This document shows positions 47,880 to 59,550 of a stretch of 64,000 nt of DNA, in pieces. This DNA comes from Welwitschia mirabilis. Its lineage: Eukaryota; Gnetophyta; Gnetopsida; Welwitschiales. A program made the position numbers and the translations under genes. The notes beneath the pieces are model-generated. The model worked only from the letters and a program-made list of their open reading frames with translations, was not told where the DNA came from and did not search any database. The DNA lies in NCBI GenBank assembly GCA_051453625.1, contig JBOZIK010000001.1:286243328-286307327 (forward strand), read 5' to 3'. How positions within the stretch are numbered: position 1 is the first letter of the stretch; each line of letters opens with the position of its first letter.

Positions 47880-48720
47880 TAATCTAAGATTATCTTAACA
47901 TATTTACAAGAGAGTTCTTAGGAATGTTACGTATTTAAGAAGTTGAGTTTGCTATTGATTTGATTTCAAAAACTCAACCTATTTAAAAGGCAACATATTG
48001 AATGTATCCTTAAAAAATGTGAAAATTAAATATTCATTATAAATAATTTCTAGAAAAAGGTTATATTCATTCTATTATATTACTATGAGATGAACTAGTA
48101 TTATTTGTAAAGAAAAAGGATGGAATACTTAGGTCATTCATTAATTACAAATAGTTAAATAAAGTTATAATTAAAAAGAATTATTCATTACAAAGAGTAG
48201 ATGATCTCTTTGACCAAGTTAAGAAGGCTAACGTATTTTCCAAAGTTGATTTAAAATTTGAATATTATTAAGTTTAAATTAAGAAAAAAGATATTCATAA
48301 AATAGCTTTTAAAACTTACTAGGGGCATTATGAGTTCAATGTCATTCTTTTTGGTTTAACTAATGCCTCTACAATATTTATAAGACTTATGAATTACATC
48401 TTCTAGCATATCTTGATTCCTTTATAATTATGTTTATTGATAATATTCTCATTTATTCTAAGTCGTATGAGGAACATAAGAAACACTTGAAAATAATCTT
48501 GCATACTTTATGAAATTATTGACTTTATGTTATCACAAAAAATGTTCTTTCTATAATGAATCCATTTATTTTTTGGATCATGTAGTATCTAGGGGTGGTA
48601 TTTTAGATAATCCAGATAAAGTTAATGCAATTATAAAATGGCCAGTATTTACAACTGTTGCTAAAGTTAGAAGCTTCCTTGTTCTTTTTAAGTACTATTG
48701 TTGATTCATCTTTAACTTCT
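47880..48720 (+). pseudogene. TEK2 reverse transcriptase remnant
   Basis: The sequence runs through IFTREF and EVEFAIDLI (about 47900-47960), then VKKKDGILRSFINYK (about 48109-48153), [19 protein letters not shown] (about 48196-48252), FGLTNAS (about 48350), FIDNILIYS at 48433-48459 (second catalytic Asp now Asn), and FLDHVVSRGGILDNPDKV (about 48570-48620) within a 64-codon open stretch at 48510-48704. The order is typical for Ty3/gypsy. TEK1 lost the other Asp of the same pair. Confidence 0.87.
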
Positions 48721-48759
48721 TTAAGATAGCTTCTTCCCTAATGAGTCTTTAAAAAAAAA

Positions 48760-49240
48760 ACTTTTAGTGAATTAAAAAAATGGAAACAGTCCTTTGATTA
48801 TCTTACAAAGTATCTAACTAGTACTCTAGTCTTACTAATATTCAATGATTTTAAGACATTTTTAATTTATCCTTATGTATCAAGAGAAGGTCTTAGAGCT
48901 ATTTTTAAACAATATAAATGAGTAATAGCTTATGAATTAAGGCAACTTAATATATATATGAGAAACTATCCTATTTATAATCTTGAATTAGCTATAATAA
49001 TATTTGCTTTAAAGTTATGAAAGCATCATCTCTATGATGTTAAGTTGCAAGATTGAACTAATCATTAGAGTTTAAAATACATTTTTACTTAATCAAACTT
49101 GAATGTAAAGTAAAGAAGATGGATAAAATTTTTGTATGATTTTAATCTTAAAATTTTATACCGTGAGGGAAAATGAAATAACATTGTAGATGCTCTTATA
49201 AATATGACTATCTTATAACAATCATGGAAATTTAAAGTCA
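48760..49240 (+). pseudogene. TEK2 RNase H remnant
   Basis: FLIYPYVSREGLRA (about 48861-48902) corresponds to TEK1 LFVYTDASRGLGVV; the catalytic Asp of TDAS is now Tyr. LYDFNLKILYREGK and VDAL near 49133-49200 mark the C-terminal part. Confidence 0.75.
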
Positions 49241-49419
49241 GGTATTTACTATTATTATAGAGGGTTAAAAAAGATTAAAATTATCAAAAATTAAAGGATT
49301 AGTTAGAAAAATTAATAGATTTAGGAGACGATAATATTAATTTAAAAGGTATTATTAAATTTAAGGGAAGATTTTCGATTTCTAATGTAGATGAGATTGG
49401 ACAAAATCAAATGCTTAAA

Positions 49420-50660
49420 TTTCATAATGCTCTAATATGAGGTCATCCTAGAGGAATAGAAATGCATCAAAATATGAAGCAAAAAATTTTAGCAGCTAGT
49501 AACGAAAAAAAATATAGTATAATTTCCATTAATGTATCCAAATTATTAATAAGTTAAAGTAAAACATAGGAATGTAGTATGAGTACTCTATCCTCATAAT
49601 GTTCCTAAATATAAATGAGATGTCATTTGCATGGATTTTATATTGGAGGTTCTAAAAACTCCAAGAGGTAAGGACTCGATCATGGTTAAAACTGATAAGT
49701 AACTAAGTTAGCATAGTTTACTCTATTAAAGTCTACTTATAGTGCTAAGGAAATAGCTAAAGTATACATCTAGAATGTTATTCATTTGCATGATATCCTC
49801 TTAGTAATTATTTCGGATAAAGATTTAAAAATTACCTCTAAATTTTGATAATAACTACAATTGGATTTAGAAAACAAGCTAAATATGAGCACATCATTTT
49901 GTTCTCAAATAGATGGTTAAAAAAAAAGAATCAATCAAGTCCTAGAAGATCTTATTACAGCATGTGTTCTTAATAAGCCTAATAGTTGGAAAGAATACCT
50001 ACTATTAATGTAATTTGCATATAATAATAGTTATCAAAGTTCTATTCAAATGGCTCCATTTGAAGCTTTATATGAAAGGAAATTTGAAGCATCCACTACA
50101 TGGATGGAACATGAGAAAATATTGATGATAGAACTAGAAATATTACAAGAAATGGAAAATAAGATAAACACCATTATGAATAAACTAAAGGAAGTAGAAG
50201 ATAGGAAAAAGATGCACGCATATTACCAAAGAGGAGACCTTGAATTCCAAGTAAATAATCATTTCTTTCTTAAGGTGTCAACAATAAAATTAATTATGTA
50301 AGGTATTAAGAAATTAAAATTATCCCCTAGATTTATTAAATAATTTTAAATATTAGAACATGTTAGACCTGTTGCATATAAACTTACTCTATCTTCCCAA
50401 TTATTACACATGCATACTTTTTTTCATGTGAATATGCTAATTAAGTATATTGTTGATCCTTCTCATGTGTTAAATTGATCTCATATTTAGATGGAAGCTG
50501 ATTGCTTTACTAAAAGGAAGCTAAAAGCAGTGGTGGACTCACTAACTATTACTTTTTAAAATAAGGATATCCATCAAGTAAAGATAAAATAGAGTAATCA
50601 TAGTCCTAATGAGGCTACTTAAAAGCTAGAATAATTAATGAAAAATCAATATCGAATTCT
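49420..50660 (+). pseudogene. TEK2 integrase and chromodomain-like tail remnant
   Basis: HPRGIEMHQNMKQKIL (about 49443-49490) marks the zinc region. DVICMDFILEVLKTPRGKD (first catalytic Asp kept) is near 49620-49676, and IISDKDLKITSKF (second Asp) is near 49810. RINQVLEDLI is near 49930 with the catalytic Glu replaced by Lys (KRINQ). The next 83 codons (50050-50301) are open and begin MAPFEALYERKFEA. The tail has FHVNMLIKYIVDPSHVLN (about 50424-50477) and a KLKAVVDSL segment equivalent to the TEK1 chromodomain-like end. Confidence 0.83.
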
Positions 50661-50734
50661 TATTAAATCCATAATATGTAATCTGATACTCTCGAATCAT
50701 TGTGTACTTTAATTCCAAGAAGTGAATTCTTTTT

Positions 50735-50747
50735 AAGTGGAGTAGAA
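50735..50747 (+). promoter_or_regulatory. TEK2 polypurine tract
   Basis: AAGTGGAGTAGAA lies directly before the 3' LTR (TATTATATTCC), the decayed counterpart of AAGTGGGGGTGGA in TEK1. Confidence 0.85.
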
Positions 50748-50899
50748 TATTATATTCCATATTTTATAATATTTAATTAGTAAATATAATAACATGATTA
50801 TAAGAATCTCTAAATTATGTAATACATTTTCATATAAAATTTTAATGAAAATTTTTTTTTTCTTTAATGAGAATCAATACGTAGCCTTACAATTAATAA

Positions 50900-51608
50900 T
50901 GTAGGTGGCGCATGAAAGTAACTCGTACACATAATGCTTCATAGAATCTATTCCTGACATCCTCTAGTAGGAGCAACATATGGGTAATCATGTGGCATTT
51001 ATAATACCTTTTCACCTTATAATAGTTGACTATGGTTACATGCTGGTCTGCAAGTGGATACATAGCGGCACCTTCTGCTCCACCTATGTAGTTGTTGTTG
51101 GTTGCACAGTGAACAACAGATGATCCAACGGAGTTATCCTATCATTATGGATGGGTTTACGGTCAGTTCCCTTGGGTGTGATTAGTCCCTCGTATAAGGG
51201 ATTCGTGAACCACACGCAGTTACCTAGGGAACAAGTATGTGGGGGGAAGACAGATCTTGGATTATACTTAAAAGTTGTGGGAGAGGAAGATAGATCTTGG
51301 ATTATACTTAAAAGCTCAAGGCGTAATAACTAGTTTGATGCTGCTAGATAAGTTATGAATCGTATACTAATAGATCTGGCTACAGGACCCCGTACCACCC
51401 ATACATATATGCCTATGCCCACCAGGGCTTAGGGGGTTGCATACGTAGTTATTATTATAGTTTAACAAGAAATGGAATATGCACAAGTCTGGTAGGCTAT
51501 GGACATAGAAGTGACAATTATTGCGGTGAGTTCCCTACTAGGGGCTAGCGAGGCCCATCATGTTACTCCCGCTACTGGTATAGTCTTACGTGTAACTCCT
51601 CGGTTGTT
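50900..51608. other. GC- and CpG-rich foreign insert in TEK2 3' LTR
   Basis: About 0.7 kb present only in this LTR: the 5' partner (40915-40950), TEK1 5' LTR and TEK1 3' LTR lack it. G+C is close to half in sampled lines, against roughly a quarter around it. I count 17 CpG, although CpG is rare elsewhere. The left junction is after AATTAATAA and sequence resumes near TTATGTCAAA (partner TTACGTCAAA). No terminal inverted repeat, clear target duplication or known protein is visible. The longest open frame is 60 codons (51151-51333) and not recognisable. It could be a fragment of a GC-rich LTR, another mobile element or transferred DNA. Confidence 0.8.
51249..51315 (+). repeat. 40-bp tandem duplication inside the insert
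   Basis: GAYAGATCTTGGATTATACTTAAAAG begins at 51249 and again at 51289 (27 matched bases with one change), a period of 40 bp. The near identity suggests recent slippage or a functional repeat of the source element. Confidence 0.9.
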
Positions 51609-53076
51609 AAATTTCTTATGTCAAAGATACGTTTTAAATTATTAAGTACTCATAAAATTACTTAATTAATTAATATTAATTTTAGATAATTTTATTATTA
51701 TAAATAATAATAATTTTAATAATTTTAATACTAAATAAACTTGTTTATGATTAGATAAGTCATTTACATGGTTAAATGATTAAATCTAAAAATTCATGTA
51801 AAGGTGTGAAATAATAATTAAATGTCTAAAAAATAGCATGTGATATCTTTATTTTAATCATTTATCAATGTGCTTTATTTAAATCTAAAATTAAAGAAAA
51901 ACTAGATTTACTTAGTGAAAGTGAAAGAATAATAAGTAAGTAAAAAAGTAAAAGTACTATGTTCAAATAAAAAGTAATAGAGTACTATGCTAAACTATGA
52001 TAATTTCTTACATTCAACTATGACATTTTATTACATTCAATTATGAAATTTTTATATTTTTAGTTATGAAAATTTTCTTATATTTAATTATGACATTTAC
52101 TTTTTATGATTTATGTTCTTGATGTGATGGATCATGAAGAGTGTAAATACAAGGAGATGCACTCTTATCCATAAATCAAAAATGATAACTGAGTAGAATT
52201 TATTTTATCGTGACTTTTATTTTTATTGATATTTGTAAAAGTACTTTATGGATAAAATGTTATTTTTATTATTATGTTACATGAAAATTTTAAAATGGTG
52301 CATTTGTTTTTACAATGCATTTTAAATATGTTTTGGATTGATTATGAATCTATGAAGGATTAAGAAGGAATTATCATGAGAAAATGATGTATGTAATTAG
52401 TCTCACTAATTAAAGTAANNNNNNNNNNNNNNNNNNNNNNNNNNNNNNNNNNNNNNNNNNNNNNNNNNNNNNNNNNNNNNNNNNNNNNNNNNNNNNNNNN
52501 NNNNNNNNNNNNNNNNNNNNNNNNNNNNNNNNNNNNNNNNNNNNNNNNNNNNNNNNNNNNNNNNNNNNNNNNNNNNNNNNNNNNNNNNNNNNNNNNNNNN
52601 NNNNNNNNNNNNNNNNNNNNNNNNNNNNNNNNNNNNNNNNNNNNNNNNNNNNNNNNNNNNNNNNNNNNNNNNNNNNNNNNNNNNNNNNNNNNNNNNNNNN
52701 NNNNNNNNNNNNNNNNNNNNNNNNNNNNNNNNNNNNNNNNNNNNNNNNNNNNNNNNNNNNNNNNNNNNNNNNNNNNNNNNNNNNNNNNNNNNNNNNNNNN
52801 NNNNNNNNNNNNNNNNNNNNNNNNNNNNNNNNNNNNNNNNNNNNNNNNNNNNNNNNNNNNNNNNNNNNNNNNNNNNNNNNNNNNNNNNNNNNNNNNNNNN
52901 NNNNNNNNNNNNNNNNNNNNNNNNNNNNNNNNNNNNNNNNNNNNNNNNNNNNNNNNNNNNNNNNNNNNNNNNNNNNNNNNNNNNNNNNNNNNNNNNNNNN
53001 NNNNNNNNNNNNNNNNNNNNNNNNNNNNNNNNNNNNNNNNNNNNNNNNNNNNNNNNNNNNNNNNNNNNNNNNNNNN

Positions 53077-53296
53077 AAAAGAGATTTCTTTACCTTATGT
53101 GAAAAATGATGTAGGTAGTTTTTATTCAATTATATCAAGAATCTTTAGTACATCATTTACCTATCATATCACTTTTACACAACCCCATCTAACTTGTTAA
53201 TTGATCAATCTTATCAACTAAAAGAGATTTCTTTACCTTATGTGAAAAATGATGTAGGTAGTTTTTATTCAATTATATCAAGAATCTTTAGTACAT
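53077..53296 (+). repeat. Two identical 77-bp copies (period 143 bp), flush with gaps
   Basis: 53077-53153 and 53220-53296 are identical. The first begins exactly where one N run ends and the second ends exactly where the next begins. The 5' LTR (41950-42010) has this sequence once, although half-units of the intervening part repeat there (41832, 41900). It may be a real tandem array collapsed by assembly, or a gap-filling artefact. Confidence 0.9.
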
Positions 53297-56200
53297 NNNN
53301 NNNNNNNNNNNNNNNNNNNNNNNNNNNNNNNNNNNNNNNNNNNNNNNNNNNNNNNNNNNNNNNNNNNNNNNNNNNNNNNNNNNNNNNNNNNNNNNNNNNN
53401 NNNNNNNNNNNNNNNNNNNNNNNNNNNNNNNNNNNNNNNNNNNNNNNNNNNNNNNNNNNNNNNNNNNNNNNNNNNNNNNNNNNNNNNNNNNNNNNNNNNN
53501 NNNNNNNNNNNNNNNNNNNNNNNNNNNNNNNNNNNNNNNNNNNNNNNNNNNNNNNNNNNNNNNNNNNNNNNNNNNNNNNNNNNNNNNNNNNNNNNNNNNN
53601 NNNNNNNNNNNNNNNNNNNNNNNNNNNNNNNNNNNNNNNNNNNNNNNNNNNNNNNNNNNNNNNNNNNNNNNNNNNNNNNNNNNNNNNNNNNNNNNNNNNN
53701 NNNNNNNNNNNNNNNNNNNNNNNNNNNNNNNNNNNNNNNNNNNNNNNNNNNNNNNNNNNNNNNNNNNNNNNNNNNNNNNNNNNNNNNNNNNNNNNNNNNN
53801 NNNNNNNNNNNNNNNNNNNNNNNNNNNNNNNNNNNNNNNNNNNNNNNNNNNNNNNNNNNNNNNNNNNNNNNNNNNNNNNNNNNNNNNNNNNNNNNNNNNN
53901 NNNNNNNNNNNNNNNNNNNNNNNNNNNNNNNNNNNNNNNNNNNNNNNNNNNNNNNNNNNNNNNNNNNNNNNNNNNNNNNNNNNNNNNNNNNNNNNNNNNN
54001 NNNNNNNNNNNNNNNNNNNNNNNNNNNNNNNNNNNNNNNNNNNNNNNNNNNNNNNNNNNNNNNNNNNNNNNNNNNNNNNNNNNNNNNNNNNNNNNNNNNN
54101 NNNNNNNNNNNNNNNNNNNNNNNNNNNNNNNNNNNNNNNNNNNNNNNNNNNNNNNNNNNNNNNNNNNNNNNNNNNNNNNNNNNNNNNNNNNNNNNNNNNN
54201 NNNNNNNNNNNNNNNNNNNNNNNNNNNNNNNNNNNNNNNNNNNNNNNNNNNNNNNNNNNNNNNNCTTTAAGAATGATCAATATTTTTTACTTTAAGTAGG
54301 TTCTTCAATCATAATAATTTTAGCCCTTTCTCTTATATTAGAGCTATTCATATGATTATAGTATCACTATAGTACTTTTATTTTTCCTCCTATTGGCTGA
54401 TACTAAGATAAAAGAGAGATTTGAGGGATATATTTACATTCTTAGTTGATGGGGATACCAATGGATATTTTCCTTTCTATTAGTGTACACTAAGATAAGG
54501 AAGAGTTAAGAGACCTCTTGACATGCTTAGCTTGTATGTATCTAANNNNNNNNNNTGTATATTTTAATTAATTGATGAGAAGTTTTACTATAATTTTATC
54601 TACACATGTTATTTCGAATTATCATATATTTAAAATGCATTTGTATTAGATTGGAATTAGAGTTATTATTAGGGTGAATGGTTCTGATCCTTAAAATCCA
54701 ATTAGTCTAGCTAATTCTCCTTAGAAAATCCTAAGGCTTATAATATTTGATACATTATTTACTATTGTAAGTTGAGTTTATATTTCTTACAATTGTGTTT
54801 TATATAATTTGAATACTAATTTTTGTTATGAATCTGTAGCTAGTTTATTATTTTCATTTTTATAAACTAGTATGAATTCTTTTGTCCTTAGTATAGTTAA
54901 AGTTTATGTTTTTCTCAAAAGTGAAGCATAACTTAAGAAAGCCATAACTTATTCAATACTAAGTAAATATCTATGAAAATTTTTTATGTAGGTATAGAAT
55001 CAACTTATGAATTTTAAAATTTTAAAATATTCATTTTTTAGAGCAAAATAATTTTTAAAAATTATTTTATAGAAATAACTCAAAAATTATATGGATAAAA
55101 CAAGAAGTAAAATGTCTCAATTTTAAAATTTTATAGAATTTTCTAGGAAAACTTTAAATAGTCCAACTTGTATTTCACAAACATATTTACTCATTTAAAA
55201 ACTCCAAGTCAATTAAAATTTATCACCATTTCAATGGAAGGTATTCTAATCAAAAATTTAGGCAGTTTTTATAGTAAAGTTTGATCCTATGAAATGTGTT
55301 TTACTAATTTAGATTTAATAAAATTAGTTTTAAAGGATATTATGATGATTCTAGTTTAAAAAAAGTAAGTGTATTATATTTTCACACTTTTAAATAATTA
55401 TTTAAAAAATTTTAGTTTGAATACCGTTTAAAAGATAAGAAAATTTGTAAATAATTTTAATAATTATAGAAAATTATTTAATGCAAGTACCAAAATATTT
55501 TAAATACCATATATCATTTATTATTAACTTAATTTTGTTTTCTTATCATTTCTCAATTAAATTTATTAATAGTTAGGTCCTTATTCTCCATTTCAAACAT
55601 AAACATTAGGGTTGTGTACTTAATAATTCTAGAGATGTGTAGCCAAATTACTTAATTTTATTAGTATTTTATTTTGATAACTTATATATATGTATATATT
55701 AATTAATTTTTTTTGATATAGATATTTAGAATTTATAAAGGAGATTTAGAAGTTGACTCAGTCCTATGAATTAAGCATGTTTCTATACTACAGATTGGAT
55801 GTATTAATGTTCCTTATTTGAAAAGAATTATTGTAATATAGAAAATTAAAGAGATGTTTTATTTCATTTATTTTCACTATTATGCTTTGAAAATGTATTA
55901 TTTTCCTAGATGTAGAATTGAAATAATGCTTATATACTCTATTTGTTTCTTTTGTATGACTGTTTTAATAAAATAAACCTAATAATGGTTAAAATTATTT
56001 CAATGAAACCAAGATAACCTCAATAATTATTCATCTCCACACTTAAATTTCATCATTAAGGTAGGTTGTATTATAAATTTATTTATAAATTCTTCTAGAA
56101 GTGGATTTAATCACCACTCTAGTATCCTACCTATGCATGGACTTACTATGACTTAATATCTCAATGTGTTGATATTAAAGTATTATATTACATCATTTTA

Positions 56201-56720
56201 AGATTCTTTAAGAAATTAATAGTTATTTGTAAGCATGAATCGACCTCGCATACCATCTATTACCTATATTGGGGTATATCAAGATAAAGTCTAAGGCTAT
56301 GAAGTTGAGCCCAACTATGTTTGCATAGTATAGTACCTAAAGTAAAGCCAACTAATGTCTAGAAGGTAACCAAATATCGAGTTGAAATGTCATTAATAGG
56401 ATTTGCAACCTTCTATTATATTGATTTTATGTTATCCTAAAACTTATTCATTGTGTGTGATAAAACAAGTTAACATCCCATCAACTTTACAAAACATATT
56501 TTTGTATAGTGAAAACAAAAGTTAGAAATAAATATCAGATAAAATTTTGTCATCATTATTATGTGAAAATAAAAAGTATCTATAGTTAAGTATTAATTAT
56601 GTTATGTAATTATTTTCTAAATAGGAATTAATTCTAGGTCCTGTCCTACATGTTAGTCAATAATGTTTTTAAAAATCTTATGCTTAATTAAGTCAATTAA
56701 GTTTAGGATGTTACAAATAC

Positions 56721-57555
56721 ACATTTGAAAAAATTAAAGACTATCTTTATTTAAAAGAAATTATAAATATAAATATTTGCTAAAGAAAACCCTAATAAAA
56801 GTTCATTATCAAAAGTTTCAATTAAAGGATTATGGATATGACACAATATATGATGTATTTCTATCGTTATAAAACTTATCTGTGGGGTAAAACTGTGAGT
56901 ACCATGGTGTATTTAAATAACCACATTAGTCATTATTCTGAAGAGGGTACTTTCCTACTAAAAAGTGAAATGATTATAATTTGATTTGGATAAATATTTA
57001 TATGTTTAGATGAAAATGCTATGTCCATATCCTCATGATACGATTAGTGCACATGCTTACATTAGCATATTTGTTGGTTCTCTGTCAAGATAGAAGGGTT
57101 ATTATGTATAGATTTTTAAGCATAAAATATTTAACATTTCTTATGGTATCATCTTCTTATAAATCTTACAAAATAATTCTTGATTTGATTCTTCAAATAT
57201 TCATCATTCCTCCCATCTAGTGATGATTTTAGATGCTCAATATCCTCTAGTTAAGAAGGGATATATCTCCACCAATACTTTAATTCCTTCTAGTAAAATT
57301 GGAATGTTCATATTACAACTTCTAAAAATTAAGAAATGTTTTGAACCTAGCACTTATAAGCATGATTTTAGTTGCCATGCATTAAATAGTCCTAGTAATA
57401 ATGCTGGTAATACATAAAGATGAAAAAAAAGATTTTGTTAGAATCTACTTGATAAGATGTTCATGAGGATCAAAAATGAAAAATTGAAATCAAATAAAGC
57501 TTATACACATGTGATAAGGATGATAATGGATTCATTTAACTTTTCATAATGAGTC
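56721..57555 (+). pseudogene. COP-E copia integrase C-terminal part and linker
   Basis: Directly after the TEK2 target duplication the frame continues with TFEKIKDYLYL. Further on, PYPHDTISAHAYISIFVGSLSR followed by KGYYV is in separate pieces (about 57030-57110). This is the copia integrase C-terminal pattern (CxxY...K...FxGY...KGYR). Two open stretches (57035-57220, 57220-57417) overlap this region in other frames and the linker. A serine/proline-rich linker leads into RT. Confidence 0.7.
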
Positions 57556-58500
57556 AACCTCATTCAAAATGTCATTTAATATGATTACTAGATAAAATCC
57601 ATGATAGAAGAGAATGACATCCTTCTTGAAAATGGTACTTGGGAGTTAGTTGATCTTATATTAGAACACATTGTATTAATTATCAAAAAGATTTTTTACA
57701 ATAAATATAATGCAAATAAAACCCTTAGAAGTTAAAAAGCATAGCTTTTTATTATAGGACTCTAAAAAAAGATGGGATTTGATTATAATAAAGTATTCCC
57801 TCTACTAGCAACATGGGATATCATTAGAATAGTTATTGCTTTAGGATGCAAAAAAGATGAAAGGGACATCAATTAGACATAAAAAATAACTTCATTCATG
57901 GAAACTTAAAAGGATAGATCTAAATTGTGCAACCAAAAGGGCTCAAAGTAAAAGGAAATGAATAGGTATCTAGACTGATAAAGTCTTTGTATGAGCTAAA
58001 ACAAGTGCTGAAAGCATCATACACTAAGCTTGAAAATTATTTTACAACCATTGAATATATATTGTATGACCATTAAGATATTGATGCAACATTATTTATT
58101 AATCTTATGAAGTCAAATATACATATATGGTGTTGTATCTAGATCACATATTCATTACTAGAACTGATGAAGTTGATATAAAAAGGATAAAGTCTACTAT
58201 AAGTAGATTATTGAAAATTTCTAATCTTGGATTAACCAAATTCTAACTTATTATAAAAATCATTTAGAATATGGATGAAATATTCTTAACTTAAAATAAG
58301 TATATCAAAGACCTGATAAAAATATTTGGATTAGAAAGTACCAAAAATGCTATAATTCCTTTAGAAAGAAATTCTAAGATATCTACTAATGAAATGATAG
58401 GGAGTCTAATATATGTAACTAACACTAGACTAGATGTATAATATGTCATTGGTATGTTATCAAGATCCCTCTATGTGCCAAAGGTTAATCATTTAAACTC
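57556..58500 (+). pseudogene. COP-E copia reverse transcriptase remnant
   Basis: The motifs occur in order. STSFKMSF is near 57552. ENDILLENGTWELVD is near 57610-57655. GFDYNKVFPLLATWDIIRIVIAL is in parts at about 57776-57845. FVHGN-type FIHGNLK appears as SFMET/HGNLKG near 57892, and SLYELKQVLKASYTKLE near 57985-58035. The catalytic box reads LYLDHIFIT at 58133-58159 (family YVDD; here YLDH). Stops and frameshifts are frequent. Together with RNase H it would have copied element RNA. Confidence 0.83.
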
Positions 58501-58536
58501 TGCNNNNNNNNNNNNNNNNNNNNNNNNNNNNNNNNN

Positions 58537-59030
58537 AAACTTTGGTTTGACATATAATAAAGAACTCTAAATTTATTCTAAAAGCATACTCTGATTGTAA
58601 TTTTATTAGATAAAATAATATTTCATAATCAACATTAGGTTATATTACATTCTTAAAGACATCATCTTTATCTTGGTGATCAAAGAATAAAAAACTATAG
58701 CATGATCTTCTATTAAGTTAGAATACACAACTACTTCTGAGGCATGCAAACATATTGAATGGCTAAAACAATTATTAGAAGTAGTTAACTTAAAACAAAA
58801 TAAAGAAATAAATCTCTTCATTAAAAATTAGTTAGCAATTTACATAGCAAAATATGTAATGCACCATAACAAGACTAAATACTTTTGTGTTAGAAACTAA
58901 AAAATTAAGCAACTCACATAGAATTAAGTTATTATGCCTATTTACAATTACATTGTAGATAAAACTATTGATATCTTCATGAAATCACTTAGTTGGGATA
59001 AGTTTCAATATTTTTAATCCAAGATTAGAT
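58537..59030 (+). pseudogene. COP-E copia RNase H remnant
   Basis: After a 33-N gap (58504-58536): KAYSDCNFIR (about 58580; family GYSDAD), STLGYITFL, a SSLSWxSKNKK segment (about 58660-58690), then TTSEACKHIEWLKQLLE (about 58730-58780). This is the copia RNase H order. It ends in a DIFMKSLSWDKF region equivalent to the usual LTK.L....F end of copia pol. Confidence 0.8.
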
Positions 59031-59365
59031 TGAAATTAACTTAAAGAAATTCATCTCCTTTCACATCTCAAGCATCATTTGGATTTTATAGTCACTTCTT
59101 GAAGTTGCTTTCTATCTTAGTACTACAGGATATTTAGTATTACAAGTTGTGTAGTATGCTTTGTCCTAGCATTCAATGATATGTAATTTATCATAGAGTT
59201 CTATCTACTATCGGTTGTGTAATAGTAAATTAATTACTTATTTGATGAAATAGTTCCTTCACATGATAAATTCCTTTAGGAAGTACTTTTTTTAATGTAA
59301 GCCACGTTCCTAGGTTTTTTATTTAGACACTCTGGTTTCCTTGGAAAAAAGCATATTCCCATGTT

Positions 59366-59377
59366 CAAGGGAGGATT
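59366..59377 (+). promoter_or_regulatory. COP-E polypurine tract
   Basis: CAAGGGAGGATT lies before TACTAGGGCAC, which would be the 3' LTR start (TG to TA). The preceding CACTCTGGTTTCCTTGG and AGCATATT match the corresponding region of COP-D (minus, about 18020-17990). Confidence 0.7.
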
Positions 59378-59550
59378 TACTAGGGCACACAAAACATAAA
59401 CCATGGACCTATGCTATAGGTTTTATTTTTTACCCTAAAACCTTAGGAAAACCTTAACCTTTATGTATTTATCCTATTTTAAGCTTGTTGTGACATGTGT
59501 CTTAAGCTTAGTGATCCATGAAAACTCATGTTGGGGATGAAAATGATTTC
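59378..59550 (+). repeat. Probable COP-E 3' LTR (end uncertain)
   Basis: Starts TACTAGGGCACAC after the polypurine tract. The segment ACCTATGCTATAGG resembles the LTR of COP-D (ATCCTATGCCTATGG on the minus strand). I set the end by the 170-bp LTR length of COP-D; no partner LTR is in the window to confirm it. Confidence 0.45.

Larger units (their letters stand above)
40772..56715 (+). mobile_element. TEK2: Tekay/Del-like Ty3/gypsy element nested in COP-E
   Basis: The element has a perfect 5-bp target duplication AATAC at 40767-40771 and 56716-56720. The LTRs start TATTATATTCC (40772 and 50748; TG decayed to TA) and end TTATG (44714) and TTACA (56715). An initiator-Met primer site is at 44721 and a polypurine tract at 50735. 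The interior runs gag, zinc knuckle, protease (present twice, around a gap), RT, RNase H and integrase with chromodomain-like tail, all degenerate. It is in the same family as TEK1. The 3' LTR is swollen by a 0.7-kb foreign insert and two large gaps. LTRs differ at roughly one site in six in a sampled 90-bp stretch (43217 against 55301), so the insertion is old. Confidence 0.95.
50748..56715 (+). repeat. TEK2 3' LTR with insert and gaps
   Basis: Aligned with 40772-44714 in order. It contains the GC-rich insert 50900-51608, a 658-N gap (52419-53076), a 968-N gap (53297-54264) and a 10-N gap (54546-54555). Without these it is close to the 3.9 kb of its partner. Confidence 0.92.

Noticed and set aside
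51151-51333. 60-codon frame in the CpG-rich insert as a protein gene
   Set aside because: It crosses the 40-bp tandem duplication (the peptide repeats as well), with no family resemblance or start context; left as part of an unidentified insert.
52410-54280. Open frames of 239-358 codons
   Set aside because: They span the N runs 52419-53076 and 53297-54264 and have no real coding content.
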